The notes: generated from the sequence alone by a model not told the origin. DNA of 64,000 nt from Aquimarina sp. BL5 (GCF_003443675.1 NZ_CP031963.1:744001-808000); one strand, 5' to 3'. Shown: positions 1-9,122, counted from the stretch's first letter. Numbers and translations: made by a program.

Positions 1-1
1 T

Positions 2-754
2 GATAAAGTAGGGTTTCGTATGTATTTTGATCCCCGAAATGGTATTGATATTTTTGGAAAAACGACTTCCAATTTAACATTATCAACAGTTGGGATTCTT
101 GGAGATTATCACACAAAAGAAAGCTGGGGAATGGATATCCTCAAAGTTGGTAATTCATTAGGTGCTGGAGCAATTGCCATACAACTAAAAGATTCACTTT
201 ATCGAATTACAGGAAAAAATGGTGCTGCATTTAAAGTAATTGAAGAAGGTCCTATTAAAGCTTCTTTTGAAATTAACTATGTTAATGACAAAATACATAA
301 GATCCCTATACAAACAAAGCACAAAGTTTCTATTTACAAAGGACAATGGTATTATAAAAGTGAGATCTATTTATCAGGAATAACTTCTGAAATGAAACTT
401 GTAGCTGGTATTGCTAATCTAAAACCCAACACAATGCATATAAAAAAAGGCGAAGATAATGTAAGTATGTATTCTTTTGGGAAACAGTCAGAAAATGGAG
501 ATCATCTGGGTATGGCACTAATTTTAAATAAGGATGTGTATTATACTCACGGTACTATTCAAAAAAAAGAAACTGGTATTACTAATACCCATTATGTAGT
601 ATTTAATTCTGAAAACAAAATTCCTTTATCCTATTACTTTTTATCAGGGTGGGAAGCTTCTGATTCTAAATTCAAAAGCGAAGAAGGTTTTTCTAAAGAA
701 ATAGAAACTATACTGCAAAAACTTGCTAATCCTATCGTAGTAGAATATGAATAG
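2..754 (+). CDS. DUF4861 family protein, 5'-truncated by window edge
   Basis: The reading frame stays open to the first bases of the window: the codons before the first ATG (position 20) read D-K-V-G-F-R and run straight into the conserved YFDPRNGIDIFGK stretch, so the true start lies outside the window and the ATG at 20 is internal. The visible 250 residues resemble the C-terminal part of DUF4861 proteins, beta-rich proteins of unknown activity that are usually found in polysaccharide or uronate utilisation loci of Bacteroidetes. Its stop overlaps the start of the next gene by 8 bases, so it is translationally coupled to the TRAP transporter genes; a role in handling acidic sugars is inference from that context. 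The family call comes from memory of motifs, not a search. Confidence 0.72.
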   Translation, partial: DKVGFRMYFDPRNGIDIFGKTTSNLTLSTVGILGDYHTKESWGMDILKVGNSLGAGAIAIQLKDSLYRITGKNGAAFKVIEEGPIKASFEINYVNDKIHKIPIQTKHKVSIYKGQWYYKSEIYLSGITSEMKLVAGIANLKPNTMHIKKGEDNVSMYSFGKQSENGDHLGMALILNKDVYYTHGTIQKKETGITNTHYVVFNSENKIPLSYYFLSGWEASDSKFKSEEGFSKEIETILQKLANPIVVEYE

Positions 755-1736
755 TTTCAAAAAAACAATACAGATCTTTTTATGGACTATCTTAATGTTA
801 GTACTTACCTCTTGTTATAATTCGAAAGAAGTACGTGTATTGCGTTTAGCTCATATCTTAGATACAAAACATCCTGTTCATCAGTCAATGGAGATTTTAG
901 GTGAACGTCTTGCTCAAAAATCCAATGGAAAATTAACATTAAAAATTTACCCTAACAGTCAACTTGGTGGAGAACGTGAGTGCTTAGAACTACTTCAGAT
1001 AGGTAGTTTAGATATCACTAAAGTATCGGCTGCAGTACTAGAAAATTTCATTCCAGAATACAAAGTTTTCGGAATACCGTACTTATTTAGAGATAAAACA
1101 CACGCGTTTTCAGTTTTAGATGGGCAATTAGGAAATAACTTATTATCCAAGGGTGAGCAATTTAACTTACGAGGTCTCACCTTTTATGACGCAGGTAGTA
1201 GAAGTTTTTATACCAAAGAAAAACCACTGAGTACTCCGAATGATCTAATAGGTAAAAAAATTCGGGTAATGAAAAGTAATATGGCTATTGAAATGGTAAA
1301 TCAATTGGGGGGAGCACCCACTCCCATTTCATGGGGAGAACTATATACAGCTCTGCAACAAGGAGTTGTTGATGGTGCAGAAAATAATCCTCCAAGTTTT
1401 TATACATCAAAGCACTATGAAATTTGTAAATATTATAGTTTAGATGAACATACATCTATCCCTGACGTTCTGGTAGTAGGCATTAATACTTGGAAAAAGT
1501 TAAATAAACAAGAAAAAAAATGGTTAAAAGAAGCCAGTCAAGAATCAAAAATAGCACAACGTAAACTCTGGGCTGTTTCTGAAAAAAAATCATTAGAAGC
1601 TGTAATAAAAGCTGGAGTACAAGTGACAAGACCTGACAAATCTCTTTTTGAACAAAAGACTAAAGAAACCATTCATAATTTTAAAAGCCAACCTGAATTA
1701 TTTAAACTTATTACATCAATAAAAACTGACTACTAG
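747..1736 (+). CDS. TRAP transporter substrate-binding lipoprotein (DctP family)
   Basis: Extracytoplasmic solute receptor of a tripartite ATP-independent periplasmic (TRAP) transporter, which captures a carboxylated substrate and hands it to the QM membrane subunits. The first 23 residues are a lipoprotein signal ending in the lipobox LTSC (Cys23), so the protein is membrane anchored. Family hallmarks are visible: the opening R-L-A-H motif, the IRVMKS segment whose arginine normally salt-bridges the substrate carboxylate, and the G-E-L-Y-T-A-L-Q-Q-G-V-V-D-G-A-E-N-N-P block. Length (329) is normal. It overlaps DUF4861 by 8 bases and its stop directly abuts the small permease gene. Substrate is not readable from sequence; a uronate or oligouronate is a guess from the neighbour. 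Confidence 0.93.
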   Translation: MNSFKKTIQIFLWTILMLVLTSCYNSKEVRVLRLAHILDTKHPVHQSMEILGERLAQKSNGKLTLKIYPNSQLGGERECLELLQIGSLDITKVSAAVLENFIPEYKVFGIPYLFRDKTHAFSVLDGQLGNNLLSKGEQFNLRGLTFYDAGSRSFYTKEKPLSTPNDLIGKKIRVMKSNMAIEMVNQLGGAPTPISWGELYTALQQGVVDGAENNPPSFYTSKHYEICKYYSLDEHTSIPDVLVVGINTWKKLNKQEKKWLKEASQESKIAQRKLWAVSEKKSLEAVIKAGVQVTRPDKSLFEQKTKETIHNFKSQPELFKLITSIKTDY

Positions 1737-2201
1737 ATGAAAAAACATATCGATACTTTTGTTGAGAAAACTCTTGTTTTTTTGCTTTTTATTATGCTTA
1801 TCAGTGTAGTCTGGCAAGTATTTTCAAGATATATTTTAAAATCGCCAAGTACAATTACTAACGAACTTTCAAGTTTCTGTCTCATATGGATCGGCTTACT
1901 AGGAATGGCCTACGCAACTGGACAAAAGTTACATTTAGCTATTGACCTAATTCCTACTCTAATAGTTCAACGAAAAAAAACATTATTCGATGGTATTGTA
2001 TATGGTTTGATTTTTCTATTTGCATTTACAGTAATGATCATCGGAGGATTACGATTATGCATACTTTCGTTTCAATTTGAACAGCATTCTGCAGCACTCC
2101 ATATACCAATGGGTATTGTTTATCTTATTATACCCGTTTCGGGAGTATTGATTAGCTATTATTGTTTTCAAATCTATTTAAAAAAGACACCAGCAATTTA
2201 A
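1737..2201 (+). CDS. TRAP transporter small permease (DctQ family)
   Basis: Small integral membrane subunit of the TRAP transporter. The 154 residues form four hydrophobic helices (about 12-33, 44-62, 83-106 and 121-145) with the family signature of R-Y-I-L-K-S-P near residue 31-37 and the E-L-S-S-F-C-L-I-W-I-G-L-L-G sequence in helix 2. The ATG immediately follows the stop of the receptor gene with no spacer, and the large permease begins 7 bases after its stop, so all three are one transcript. Q and M together form the sodium-driven membrane complex. Confidence 0.92.
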   Translation: MKKHIDTFVEKTLVFLLFIMLISVVWQVFSRYILKSPSTITNELSSFCLIWIGLLGMAYATGQKLHLAIDLIPTLIVQRKKTLFDGIVYGLIFLFAFTVMIIGGLRLCILSFQFEQHSAALHIPMGIVYLIIPVSGVLISYYCFQIYLKKTPAI

Positions 2202-2208
2202 AATCGTA

Positions 2209-3504
2209 ATGAGTTATAATGAAATATTGATATTAGTAATTAGTTTTTTAGTGTTTCTGTCACTAAGAGTACCTATTGGATATTCTATTGGTCTAGCAGG
2301 TTTTTTCACCCTAATTGTTGCAATGCCTTTTTTACCATCGGTTACCACATTGGCACAGCGAATGGCAACTTCTTTAGATAGCTTTACCCTTTCTGCAATT
2401 CCATTTTTTATTCTTGCGGGGCAAATTATGAATCGTGGTGGTATCGCGTTACGACTTATTAATTTAGCAAAAGCTATTGTGGGTCCCTTGCCGGGTGGTT
2501 TAGCATTCGTAAATATTATATCCTGTATGCTTTTTGGAGCTATATCTGGCTCAGCTGTGGCTGCAGCCTCTGCTATAGGAGGATTTATGAATCCAATGAT
2601 GGAAGAAGATGGATATGAACCATCATTTAGTGCAGCAGTTAATATTACAAGTGCAACAACAGGTCTAATGATACCTCCTAGTAATGTTTTGATTGTTTAT
2701 TCTTTGGCAAGTGGAGGCGTTTCTATAGCATCCTTATTCATTGCTGGATATATACCTGGTATTCTTATTGGATTCTCCTTAATGATTGTAGCGGCGCTAT
2801 ATGCTATTATAAAAAAATATCCAACTCAAAAATTAGTGAAGTTTTCAGAGTTTCTAAAATGTTTTATCGCCGCGCTACCTAGTTTACTCTTACTTGTAGT
2901 AGTCATTGGAGGTATCGTTTCTGGTGTTTTTACGGCTACAGAAGCTTCTACTATTGCAGTGATTTACACACTAATATTGGCTGCTTTTTATAAAGAAATT
3001 ACGATAAAGGATCTTTTCCCTATTTTTCTGGAAACAGTAAAGACTTCATCTATTGTTCTTCTGCTTATTGCTGCATCAATTGCAATGTCTTGGGTAATGT
3101 CTTATGAAAACATCCCTCAAGAAATCAGTCATACAATTTTATCGTTTAGCGATAACCCTATCGTTGTTTTGATACTTATTAATCTAATTTTACTCTTCGT
3201 TGGAGTTTTTATGGATATGACCCCAGCAATACTAATATTCACACCTATTTTTTTACCGATCGTTATTAAAATTGGCTTAGATCCGATACACTTTGGTATT
3301 ATAATGATTTTAAATCTTTGTATTGGACTATGTACTCCCCCTGTAGGATCAGTACTCTTCGTTGGTTGCAGTGTTGCGAAGCTTTCTATTCAAAAAGTAA
3401 TTAAACCACTAGTGCCTTTATTTTTAGTAATGATTATCGTATTAATTCTGATAACATATATTCCTGCATTAAGTTTATGGTTACCTAAACAGTTTGGCCT
3501 ATAA
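2209..3504 (+). CDS. TRAP transporter large permease (DctM family)
   Basis: Transport subunit of the TRAP system, 431 residues, normal for the family, with about 12 hydrophobic segments. Characteristic sequences include L-R-V-P-I-G-Y-S-I-G-L-A-G near the N-terminus, the I-P-F-F-I-L-A-G loop, the G-A-I-S-G-S-A-V-A-A-A-S-A-I-G-G motif and the late G-L-C-T-P-P-V-G segment, which belong to the two scoop/hairpin elements that bind substrate and sodium in this IT-superfamily fold. It is the last gene of the visible operon; the next gene is convergent 100 bases away. No obvious terminator hairpin was seen in the gap 3505-3603. Confidence 0.94.
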   Translation: MSYNEILILVISFLVFLSLRVPIGYSIGLAGFFTLIVAMPFLPSVTTLAQRMATSLDSFTLSAIPFFILAGQIMNRGGIALRLINLAKAIVGPLPGGLAFVNIISCMLFGAISGSAVAAASAIGGFMNPMMEEDGYEPSFSAAVNITSATTGLMIPPSNVLIVYSLASGGVSIASLFIAGYIPGILIGFSLMIVAALYAIIKKYPTQKLVKFSEFLKCFIAALPSLLLLVVVIGGIVSGVFTATEASTIAVIYTLILAAFYKEITIKDLFPIFLETVKTSSIVLLLIAASIAMSWVMSYENIPQEISHTILSFSDNPIVVLILINLILLFVGVFMDMTPAILIFTPIFLPIVIKIGLDPIHFGIIMILNLCIGLCTPPVGSVLFVGCSVAKLSIQKVIKPLVPLFLVMIIVLILITYIPALSLWLPKQFGL

Positions 3505-3603
3505 AAAGATTTTGAAATAATTATAATTGAAATTGATGCTTTATTTCTCTTGTACTAAAAACTAAACTACTCCATACTGAAAGCGTAGAGATTTTATAAA
3601 ATC

Positions 3604-3972
3604 TTATTTCCCAAGCAAGTTTCTGGCATTTATTGTATCATAAATAATGATTAGCTTTTTTATCTTATTTTCAGGAGTAAGTTCTAAAATGTCTACTACT
3701 TTAAACTCAACTGTTTTACTATTTTTTAGCTCCCATACATAATCAAAAAGTAAAGAAATCCTATTCGTATTTTTTTCAAAAAACAATCCATCGTAACGAA
3801 GCTTAGAGGAATTTGTATCTTCTGCTAAGGCTTTATAAAATTCTTCAGCAGAAAGAACACCATACAACGGAGATTCTACCACTCCATCTTGTGTAAACAA
3901 ATCAACTACATTCTTCATCTCTCCTTTTTCTAAAAAGAAAAGATACTTTTTTGCTACTTCTTCTTTAGTCAT
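3604..3972 (-). CDS. SnoaL/NTF2-like domain protein
   Basis: A 122-residue single-domain protein with the pattern of NTF2-like (SnoaL) folds: an N-terminal helix pair (EEVAKKYLFFLEKGEMKNVV), then D-L-F-T-Q-D-G-V-V-E-S-P and four long alternating beta strands. No signal peptide, so cytoplasmic. Proteins of this fold range from small isomerases and cyclases to ligand-binding proteins, and no catalytic residue set is obvious, so no reaction is assigned. It is convergent with the TRAP operon and 64 bases upstream lies the DinB-like gene on the same strand. Confidence 0.6.
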   Translation of the reverse strand: MTKEEVAKKYLFFLEKGEMKNVVDLFTQDGVVESPLYGVLSAEEFYKALAEDTNSSKLRYDGLFFEKNTNRISLLFDYVWELKNSKTVEFKVVDILELTPENKIKKLIIIYDTINARNLLGK

Positions 3973-4036
3973 TTTATTTATTGGTAAAATTCACAGACCT
4001 ATCAACTTTTTAAAAACTGACGGTCCATGATGCTAA

Positions 4037-4549
4037 TTATAAGTATCGATCTTTAATTACGTGAAGGTGATGTTTCTGATGACCAGAAAGCACATACCCT
4101 ATAGCTCTTACACTCATTGGGCTACCACTAGCTTCTCCTATTTCAGTTAACATATTCTGTGTAAAGCTTTTAAATAATCCTACTGTATTATTTCTAGCTG
4201 CTTCAAAATCTTCTATAAGCTCCTGCCTACTATAATTATTCGCATTAGAATTAGGAACATATTCGTCTTGATCAAAACCAATCAATGGGCTTTTGTCATT
4301 TCTAGCAAAGCGAAGGGCTCGGTAAGAAAAAATGCGCTCTGTATCAATTATATGTTGCAACACTTCAGCAATTGTCCATTTCCCTTCAGCATAGGCATAT
4401 GTTAATTTTTCATCAGAAATAGTGTTTACAAAATCAATGAATTTCTGCTTACTTTGTTGTAAGCCTATCAAAATATTAGCGTTTTCAGCTTGATCAATAA
4501 AAACACCGTAATAAGGATTATACTCTCCCGAAGTTAGTAAAGACTGCAT
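4037..4549 (-). CDS. DinB-like four-helix protein (DinB_2)
   Basis: 170-residue cytoplasmic protein of the DinB/YfiT four-helix-bundle superfamily. The family metal-binding histidines can be picked out: one in the E-V-L-Q-H-I-I-D-T-E-R segment (about residue 56) and a cluster near the C-terminus (G-H-Q-K-H-H-L-H-V). Members include mycothiol/bacillithiol-dependent transferases and damage-inducible proteins; the Bacteroidetes versions have no established substrate. Same strand as its neighbours with gaps of 60-90 bases, so co-transcription is possible but not shown. Confidence 0.75.
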   Translation of the reverse strand: MQSLLTSGEYNPYYGVFIDQAENANILIGLQQSKQKFIDFVNTISDEKLTYAYAEGKWTIAEVLQHIIDTERIFSYRALRFARNDKSPLIGFDQDEYVPNSNANNYSRQELIEDFEAARNNTVGLFKSFTQNMLTEIGEASGSPMSVRAIGYVLSGHQKHHLHVIKDRYL

Positions 4550-4638
4550 ACATTATTATTTATAAATAAAGTAGAAATGTACTAATTCTTACTTCAATCC
4601 ATAAAGTCATTAACAGTTCTTTATTATCTCCATACATT

Positions 4639-4977
4639 TTATTCCATAATCACCGTTTTTTTCTCCAATTTACGGGCTCTAAAATATAAAAACAGCGGAA
4701 AGGCAAATGCTATAGCAACCATAAAGGTTAATGGAATAAAAACCCACCAGTGTTTCATTTTTAATTTAATAGCTTCTGGAATATACCAAACAAAAAAAGT
4801 AAATACCACCACTAATAAATCTGCACTAAATGACTTAGCCGGAAATGTAGTTTTCGTTTGAGCGATATAATTTAAAAGGGACGTATCCTCTGAGTTTATA
4901 TAAAACTGAATATTGAAATACCAAGTATAGCAAAGCCCAACAATAGCTAATAAAAGAAACATGTATTTAAGTTTCAT
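4639..4977 (-). CDS. DUF2834-type small membrane protein
   Basis: 112 residues with three hydrophobic helices (about 5-21, 51-69 and 76-97) and a basic C-terminal tail. The pattern (Y-x-W-Y-F-N at the end of helix 1, a loop ending in F-S-A-D-L, then a helix with W-Y-I-P-E) matches DUF2834, an integral membrane family of unknown function. No enzymatic motif is present. It lies alone between the DinB-like and S41 genes on the same strand. Confidence 0.65.
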   Translation of the reverse strand: MKLKYMFLLLAIVGLCYTWYFNIQFYINSEDTSLLNYIAQTKTTFPAKSFSADLLVVVFTFFVWYIPEAIKLKMKHWWVFIPLTFMVAIAFAFPLFLYFRARKLEKKTVIME

Positions 4978-5038
4978 AAGTGTGATTTTTAAAACCTTAT
5001 CTAATTTAAAACATATTTACTTAAACAAGATAGTTTCA

Positions 5039-6082
5039 TTACTTATTATCTATAAATTTAATAGCTTCTATAACGTTCTTGTCTTTTGTTAAATCTTGAA
5101 AATCAGCTTCTTTTATGATCTCTATTTTGGGCTTAATTGTTTTTGTGAATATAGCTGATCTATCCGTTCCATAACTCAATGAAATAGCAGCTTTTGTTTT
5201 AAACGGTAACTCGAACAAATCATTAGCAGTAGTCAGCCCAAAACTCTCCTCACCAATAATGATGGAATTTTTTCTTCCTCTAAACCCTAAAGCCACAAAC
5301 TCTCCAGCACTAGCTGTCATTACTCCAGTAATTAGAGCAACAGGGATTTCGGCATCAGGTTTTGCAACTGTTTTTACTTGTGCTTGTATTTTTTGATTCT
5401 CATAATAAATACCATTATGTAAACCAGAACGGTTCTTTACATTTTTATTTGCATCCAAATATAAGGACACCGTATTATCTCCTATTAAATGGTATAATCC
5501 AGCTAACATAACATTAGAATTCCCTCCTATGTTTAATCTTAAGTCAATGATCCATCCTTTGATTTTTTTACTATTATCCAATTTTAAGATAGCATCATAT
5601 ATCTCTTGTGCCCTTTCATTTAACTCTTTCTCGGTAGCATCGAGCAAAAGCATCCCTGGAATAAAAATATATCCATAATGATCATTAATTAATTTTACAT
5701 CAAATTTTGGTTCTTCACTATATGCTATCAGTAAGCTTCTATGTAAATCTTCTTGTTCAATTCTTCGTTTGAGGTTACTTTGATACATTCCTTTTTCTGA
5801 AAATAATAATAAATGATCTCCTTGTATAGTGTCAAAAAGTTTTGAACTGATCTCTAATGATTTCTCAAAGGTTTTATTTTTTAATGCTTCCCTTTTTATA
5901 TATGGCTTTATTAGATCCCAGTTAACGTTTTTTCGATATAAGTAGTTAGTTTCTAATTCTTCAAAAAACTGATCATAGAATACGTTAATGCTATCCTGAA
6001 CTGATATAACTTTTTGTTGACCGTAGACTTTTGATGATAGTATAGAAACAACAGTAATCAGAATTAAAAGTAATTTTTTCAT
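5039..6082 (-). CDS. Secreted S41 family (C-terminal processing) peptidase
   Basis: 347 residues beginning with a signal peptide (MKKLLLILIT to about residue 21). The S41 catalytic core is recognisable: K-G-W-I-I-D-L-R-L-N-I-G-G-N (176-188), the strand-turn after which most members bind substrate, and M-T-A-S-A-G-E (255-261), where Ser258 is the expected nucleophile. The stretch G-D-H (88-90) fits the Tsp/tricorn-like N-terminal core. No PDZ domain is apparent, as in interphotoreceptor-retinoid-binding-like members. Probably periplasmic or surface acting; natural substrate unknown. Confidence 0.85.
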   Translation of the reverse strand: MKKLLLILITVVSILSSKVYGQQKVISVQDSINVFYDQFFEELETNYLYRKNVNWDLIKPYIKREALKNKTFEKSLEISSKLFDTIQGDHLLLFSEKGMYQSNLKRRIEQEDLHRSLLIAYSEEPKFDVKLINDHYGYIFIPGMLLLDATEKELNERAQEIYDAILKLDNSKKIKGWIIDLRLNIGGNSNVMLAGLYHLIGDNTVSLYLDANKNVKNRSGLHNGIYYENQKIQAQVKTVAKPDAEIPVALITGVMTASAGEFVALGFRGRKNSIIIGEESFGLTTANDLFELPFKTKAAISLSYGTDRSAIFTKTIKPKIEIIKEADFQDLTKDKNVIEAIKFIDNK

Positions 6083-6184
6083 AAGTATAATTTTAAAATT
6101 TTATGATTTCAAAACTATTCGCTTTTATAGAAAAAGAACTTAGGATACAGGGGAATAATGTCCAGAAAATAAATATTGGACATA

Positions 6185-7231
6185 TTAGTTTTTATGATTT
6201 GCCTTATACTGAGTCGGAGTAACACCTGTCATTTTTTTAAACACAGAATTAAACGAAGATTTAGAACTGAAACCAGATTTTTCTGCAATCGCTAACAATG
6301 TAAATTTTTCTTGTTCTGAAGAAACTAATAATGATTTTACCTTTTCAATTCTATAGGTGTTTATAAAATCCGTAAAAGAGATATGATAGGTATCGTGAAT
6401 ATATAAGGATAATTCTTTTTCGGATATCGATAATAAAGAAGCTACATCCGAAACTTTAAGATTTTGATTGGTAAAGATTTCTTCATTTTTCATAAAGTGT
6501 TCTATTCTATTTTTTAACAAACTACCCTGCTCCTCTTCTTTTTGATCTTTTAGACTAAATGTTTTAAATAATAAATTAGATTTAGTAAAACCAATAAAAC
6601 CTATCCAGTATATATAAACAGAATTTAAAACTAATATTACGTAGTAAAATTCTCCACTATCTTGAAGATTAAAAAGTACTGCTATAACTTGATGTAATAT
6701 ATTGAGCATAATAAATGCAATGAACATCCAAGAAAATGTAGACAACCATTCCCAATTTTTACGTATTGATACGGAACCTTTTATCAGATCCTTGTTCTTC
6801 TTTATAAATCGTAGAACACTAATCATCAATAATAGATTGAAAATTAGATAGGCAAAATCATTATATAAGAAAAATCCAGTTTGATATACTCTATAAAAGA
6901 TATATTCATCAGTACCACTATGAAGCATAACATACCAGTAAGCTCTTAATATACCATATAAAATAGCAGGAATAAACAATACATATTCGATAGAAGAAAT
7001 AACATGCGCTTTTTTATTAATTTGGTTTTTGATATAGAAATAAAAACCCACACCAATTAGATACTTATAAGGAAATGGAAAAGAGGTTAAAGGAATAAAA
7101 CCAATTGAATCTACATTCATATATAAGAATGCATATGTTAGATTATAAAAGGATAAGGAAAACAAAAACAACATATAATAATTGAATGCTCTTTTATTAT
7201 CCCTTCTTTTTGAAAGTAAATAAAGACACAA
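6185..7231 (-). CDS. AraC-family regulator with N-terminal membrane domain; start in doubt
   Basis: The C-terminal 100 residues form an AraC HTH domain (V-S-D-V-A-S-L-L-S-I-S-E-K-E-L-S followed by S-G-F-S-S-K-S-S-F-N-S-V-F-K-K-M-T-G-V-T-P-T-Q-Y). The N-terminal 220 residues hold six to seven hydrophobic helices, an architecture common in Flavobacteriia. The only start codon in this frame is TTG at 7231, which cuts the first helix in half. Sequence upstream in the same frame (to about 7291) reads T-I-D-Y-S-V-L-N-I-I-V-L-F-G-A-I-Q-G-F-T, typical of the missing helix, whereas the nearest ATG (7294-7296) is out of frame and hits TAG after two codons. One inserted base after that ATG would restore a normal N-terminus, so a frameshift or a sequencing indel is likely. 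Confidence 0.85.
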   Translation of the reverse strand: MCLYLLSKRRDNKRAFNYYMLFLFSLSFYNLTYAFLYMNVDSIGFIPLTSFPFPYKYLIGVGFYFYIKNQINKKAHVISSIEYVLFIPAILYGILRAYWYVMLHSGTDEYIFYRVYQTGFFLYNDFAYLIFNLLLMISVLRFIKKNKDLIKGSVSIRKNWEWLSTFSWMFIAFIMLNILHQVIAVLFNLQDSGEFYYVILVLNSVYIYWIGFIGFTKSNLLFKTFSLKDQKEEEQGSLLKNRIEHFMKNEEIFTNQNLKVSDVASLLSISEKELSLYIHDTYHISFTDFINTYRIEKVKSLLVSSEQEKFTLLAIAEKSGFSSKSSFNSVFKKMTGVTPTQYKANHKN

Positions 7232-7392
7232 TGTAAATCCTTGTATTGCTCCAAAAAGAACTATGATATTTAAAACACTATAGTCTATTGTATCATTTTT
7301 TTATAGATGAATAGTTTATCTAAAAGATTTACCTGAGCTTTAGAAATCATCCAGTAAATTTAAAATATTTTGTTGTACTCAATGAATTTGAT

Positions 7393-8604
7393 TTACTTCA
7401 ATTTATTAATGTATAATCTAGTTCTCGGAGTTTCTCCTTCATAACCCGTTAGCAAAACATCTTGATTTCCATCACCATCCACATCTGCCGTATTTATCGA
7501 ACTTTGACCTAAAAAAGGAAACGCTGCTGTTTTAATTAACTCAAAAACACCTTCCTTATTCTCATAAATATCGATAGCCTCTGAATAATATCCTGGTTTG
7601 TTAAGTTCTTTTCTATTCCCCATAATTATAAGATCTTTATCTCCATCAGAATCCAAATCTACAAAGCAAGATTGTACTATGTTATATACTAAAACATCAG
7701 ATACACTTTCTTTAAAACTACCTTCTTCTTTGATATAAAAAAATGATTCATCCAAATTTTCACTAATACTTCCTAAGTTTGTCATAAACACATCTTGATC
7801 TCCATCATTATCAATATCAACAGGTACAACAATACCTTGAAATGTATTCTTGAAATTGTGAGATACAGATTCATACTTTCCTGAATTATTTTTAAATAAC
7901 AGGGTTTTGGGTTCTAATTCATATCCATATTCTCCTTGTAACATAATATCACCATCATTATCCATATCAAATGGAATCACTCCATATTCATAAACCTCGT
8001 CTATTCCTTCTAGATTACCTGCTGCTAAAAAATCCCCTTTTTTGTCATTAATATAAAATTTAATTGAATCGTTTAATTCTACTAATAGATCCTCATATTG
8101 ATCATTATTCACATCAATAAAATTAGCATATACAGAATAAGCTCTATCAGGTTCAATTTTTTTTATCTTTTTGAAAACAGCATTTTCGTTTTTATAAATG
8201 ACTATTCCACCTTCTTTATTCTTTATTAGTTCCTGTCCTGTGATAACAATATCTAAATCTTTATCATTATCAATATCTCCAACATCAATTTTTCCATATT
8301 CTATTCCCATAAATGATGACCTCTTATCTATAGTAAAATTACCCTTACCATCATTCGTATATAAAAAAGTATGTGTGCTTGTTACCTCACTAAAATCATT
8401 ATTATAGCCAGAGATTATTAGATCAAGGTCTCCATCTAAATCGTAGTCAAAAAATATATTGTTGGAGTCTCCCACCGGAACCAACTCTGTTTCCTTTAAT
8501 TCGAAAGTATAATTTGCTTCCTCTTGCGCAAAACCAACCCAAGTGAAAACCAAAAAAACTAAACATATTACTATTCTACTGCGATGCATGTACCTTTTAA
8601 CCAT
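7393..8604 (-). CDS. Secreted FG-GAP/VCBS repeat protein
   Basis: 403 residues with a signal peptide ending near F-A-Q (about residue 27). Seven calcium-loop repeats of the D-x-D-x-D-G-D-x-D type are visible, from D-Y-D-L-D-G-D-L-D near residue 48 to D-V-D-G-D-G-N-Q-D near 376, which together should fold as a seven-bladed beta-propeller on the cell surface. The fourth repeat is two residues short. There is no C-terminal T9SS sorting tail. The start used here overlaps the end of the GNAT gene; an internal ATG at 8589 (M-H-R-S-R-I) gives a cleaner signal peptide and may be the true start. No enzymatic domain accompanies the repeats; an adhesive or binding role is inference. Confidence 0.82.
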   Translation of the reverse strand: MVKRYMHRSRIVICLVFLVFTWVGFAQEEANYTFELKETELVPVGDSNNIFFDYDLDGDLDLIISGYNNDFSEVTSTHTFLYTNDGKGNFTIDKRSSFMGIEYGKIDVGDIDNDKDLDIVITGQELIKNKEGGIVIYKNENAVFKKIKKIEPDRAYSVYANFIDVNNDQYEDLLVELNDSIKFYINDKKGDFLAAGNLEGIDEVYEYGVIPFDMDNDGDIMLQGEYGYELEPKTLLFKNNSGKYESVSHNFKNTFQGIVVPVDIDNDGDQDVFMTNLGSISENLDESFFYIKEEGSFKESVSDVLVYNIVQSCFVDLDSDGDKDLIIMGNRKELNKPGYYSEAIDIYENKEGVFELIKTAAFPFLGQSSINTADVDGDGNQDVLLTGYEGETPRTRLYINKLK

Positions 8605-9122
8605 TCAGATTTTTTAATGTTATACCAATTATGAACAACCCCTTCGTAATCAAATGTTTCGATAAATTTTAGACTAATTTTCTTTAGTATTTTATTCGAA
8701 GCTTGATGATTTACTTCTGCTGCTGCCCCTATTTCTTTTAAATCAAGTTTTTCAAATCCATATCTTAGAGATTCAATTGCTGTCTCTGTAGCAATTCCTT
8801 TTCCCCAATATTTTTTCTGGAGTCTATAACCTAAATCATAATAGTTGAAATTTTCTCGTAGTCTTTTCTCATATTTTAAACCTGTCCAACCAATAAAATC
8901 TCCTGTTTCTTTATCAACAATTGCCCAACGTCCAATTCCATTATCAATATATTGATTTCTTATAAAATCAATCACTTGTTTAGCTTCTTCAATTGTTTTA
9001 ATAGGCTTTTTTCCTAAATACTCGTGAACATCAGGATCTGAATCAAGTTCAAAAATTCCTTGTGCATCATAACCCTCTAGATCTCTAAGAATTAATCGCT
9101 CAGTTTCGATATGAATTTTCAT
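8571..9122 (-). CDS. GNAT acetyltransferase (RimJ/RimL type)
   Basis: 183 residues of the GNAT fold, beginning with the I-E-T-E-R-L-I-L-R-D-L strand typical of the Acetyltransf_3 (RimJ/RimL-like) group. The acetyl-CoA pyrophosphate loop is Q-K-K-Y-W-G-K-G-I-A-T-E-T (about 113-125), followed by the N-x-x-S-N-K-I-L-K-K-I helix. It probably acetylates an amine on a protein N-terminus or small molecule; substrate unknown. Its 3' end overlaps the FG-GAP gene by 34 bases. Upstream, on the same strand, it is preceded by a terminator hairpin and by the sequence GACTAATCCTAACGG that resembles the repeated element found after two other genes in this window. Confidence 0.88.
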   Translation of the reverse strand: MKIHIETERLILRDLEGYDAQGIFELDSDPDVHEYLGKKPIKTIEEAKQVIDFIRNQYIDNGIGRWAIVDKETGDFIGWTGLKYEKRLRENFNYYDLGYRLQKKYWGKGIATETAIESLRYGFEKLDLKEIGAAAEVNHQASNKILKKISLKFIETFDYEGVVHNWYNIKKSEWLKGTCIAVE

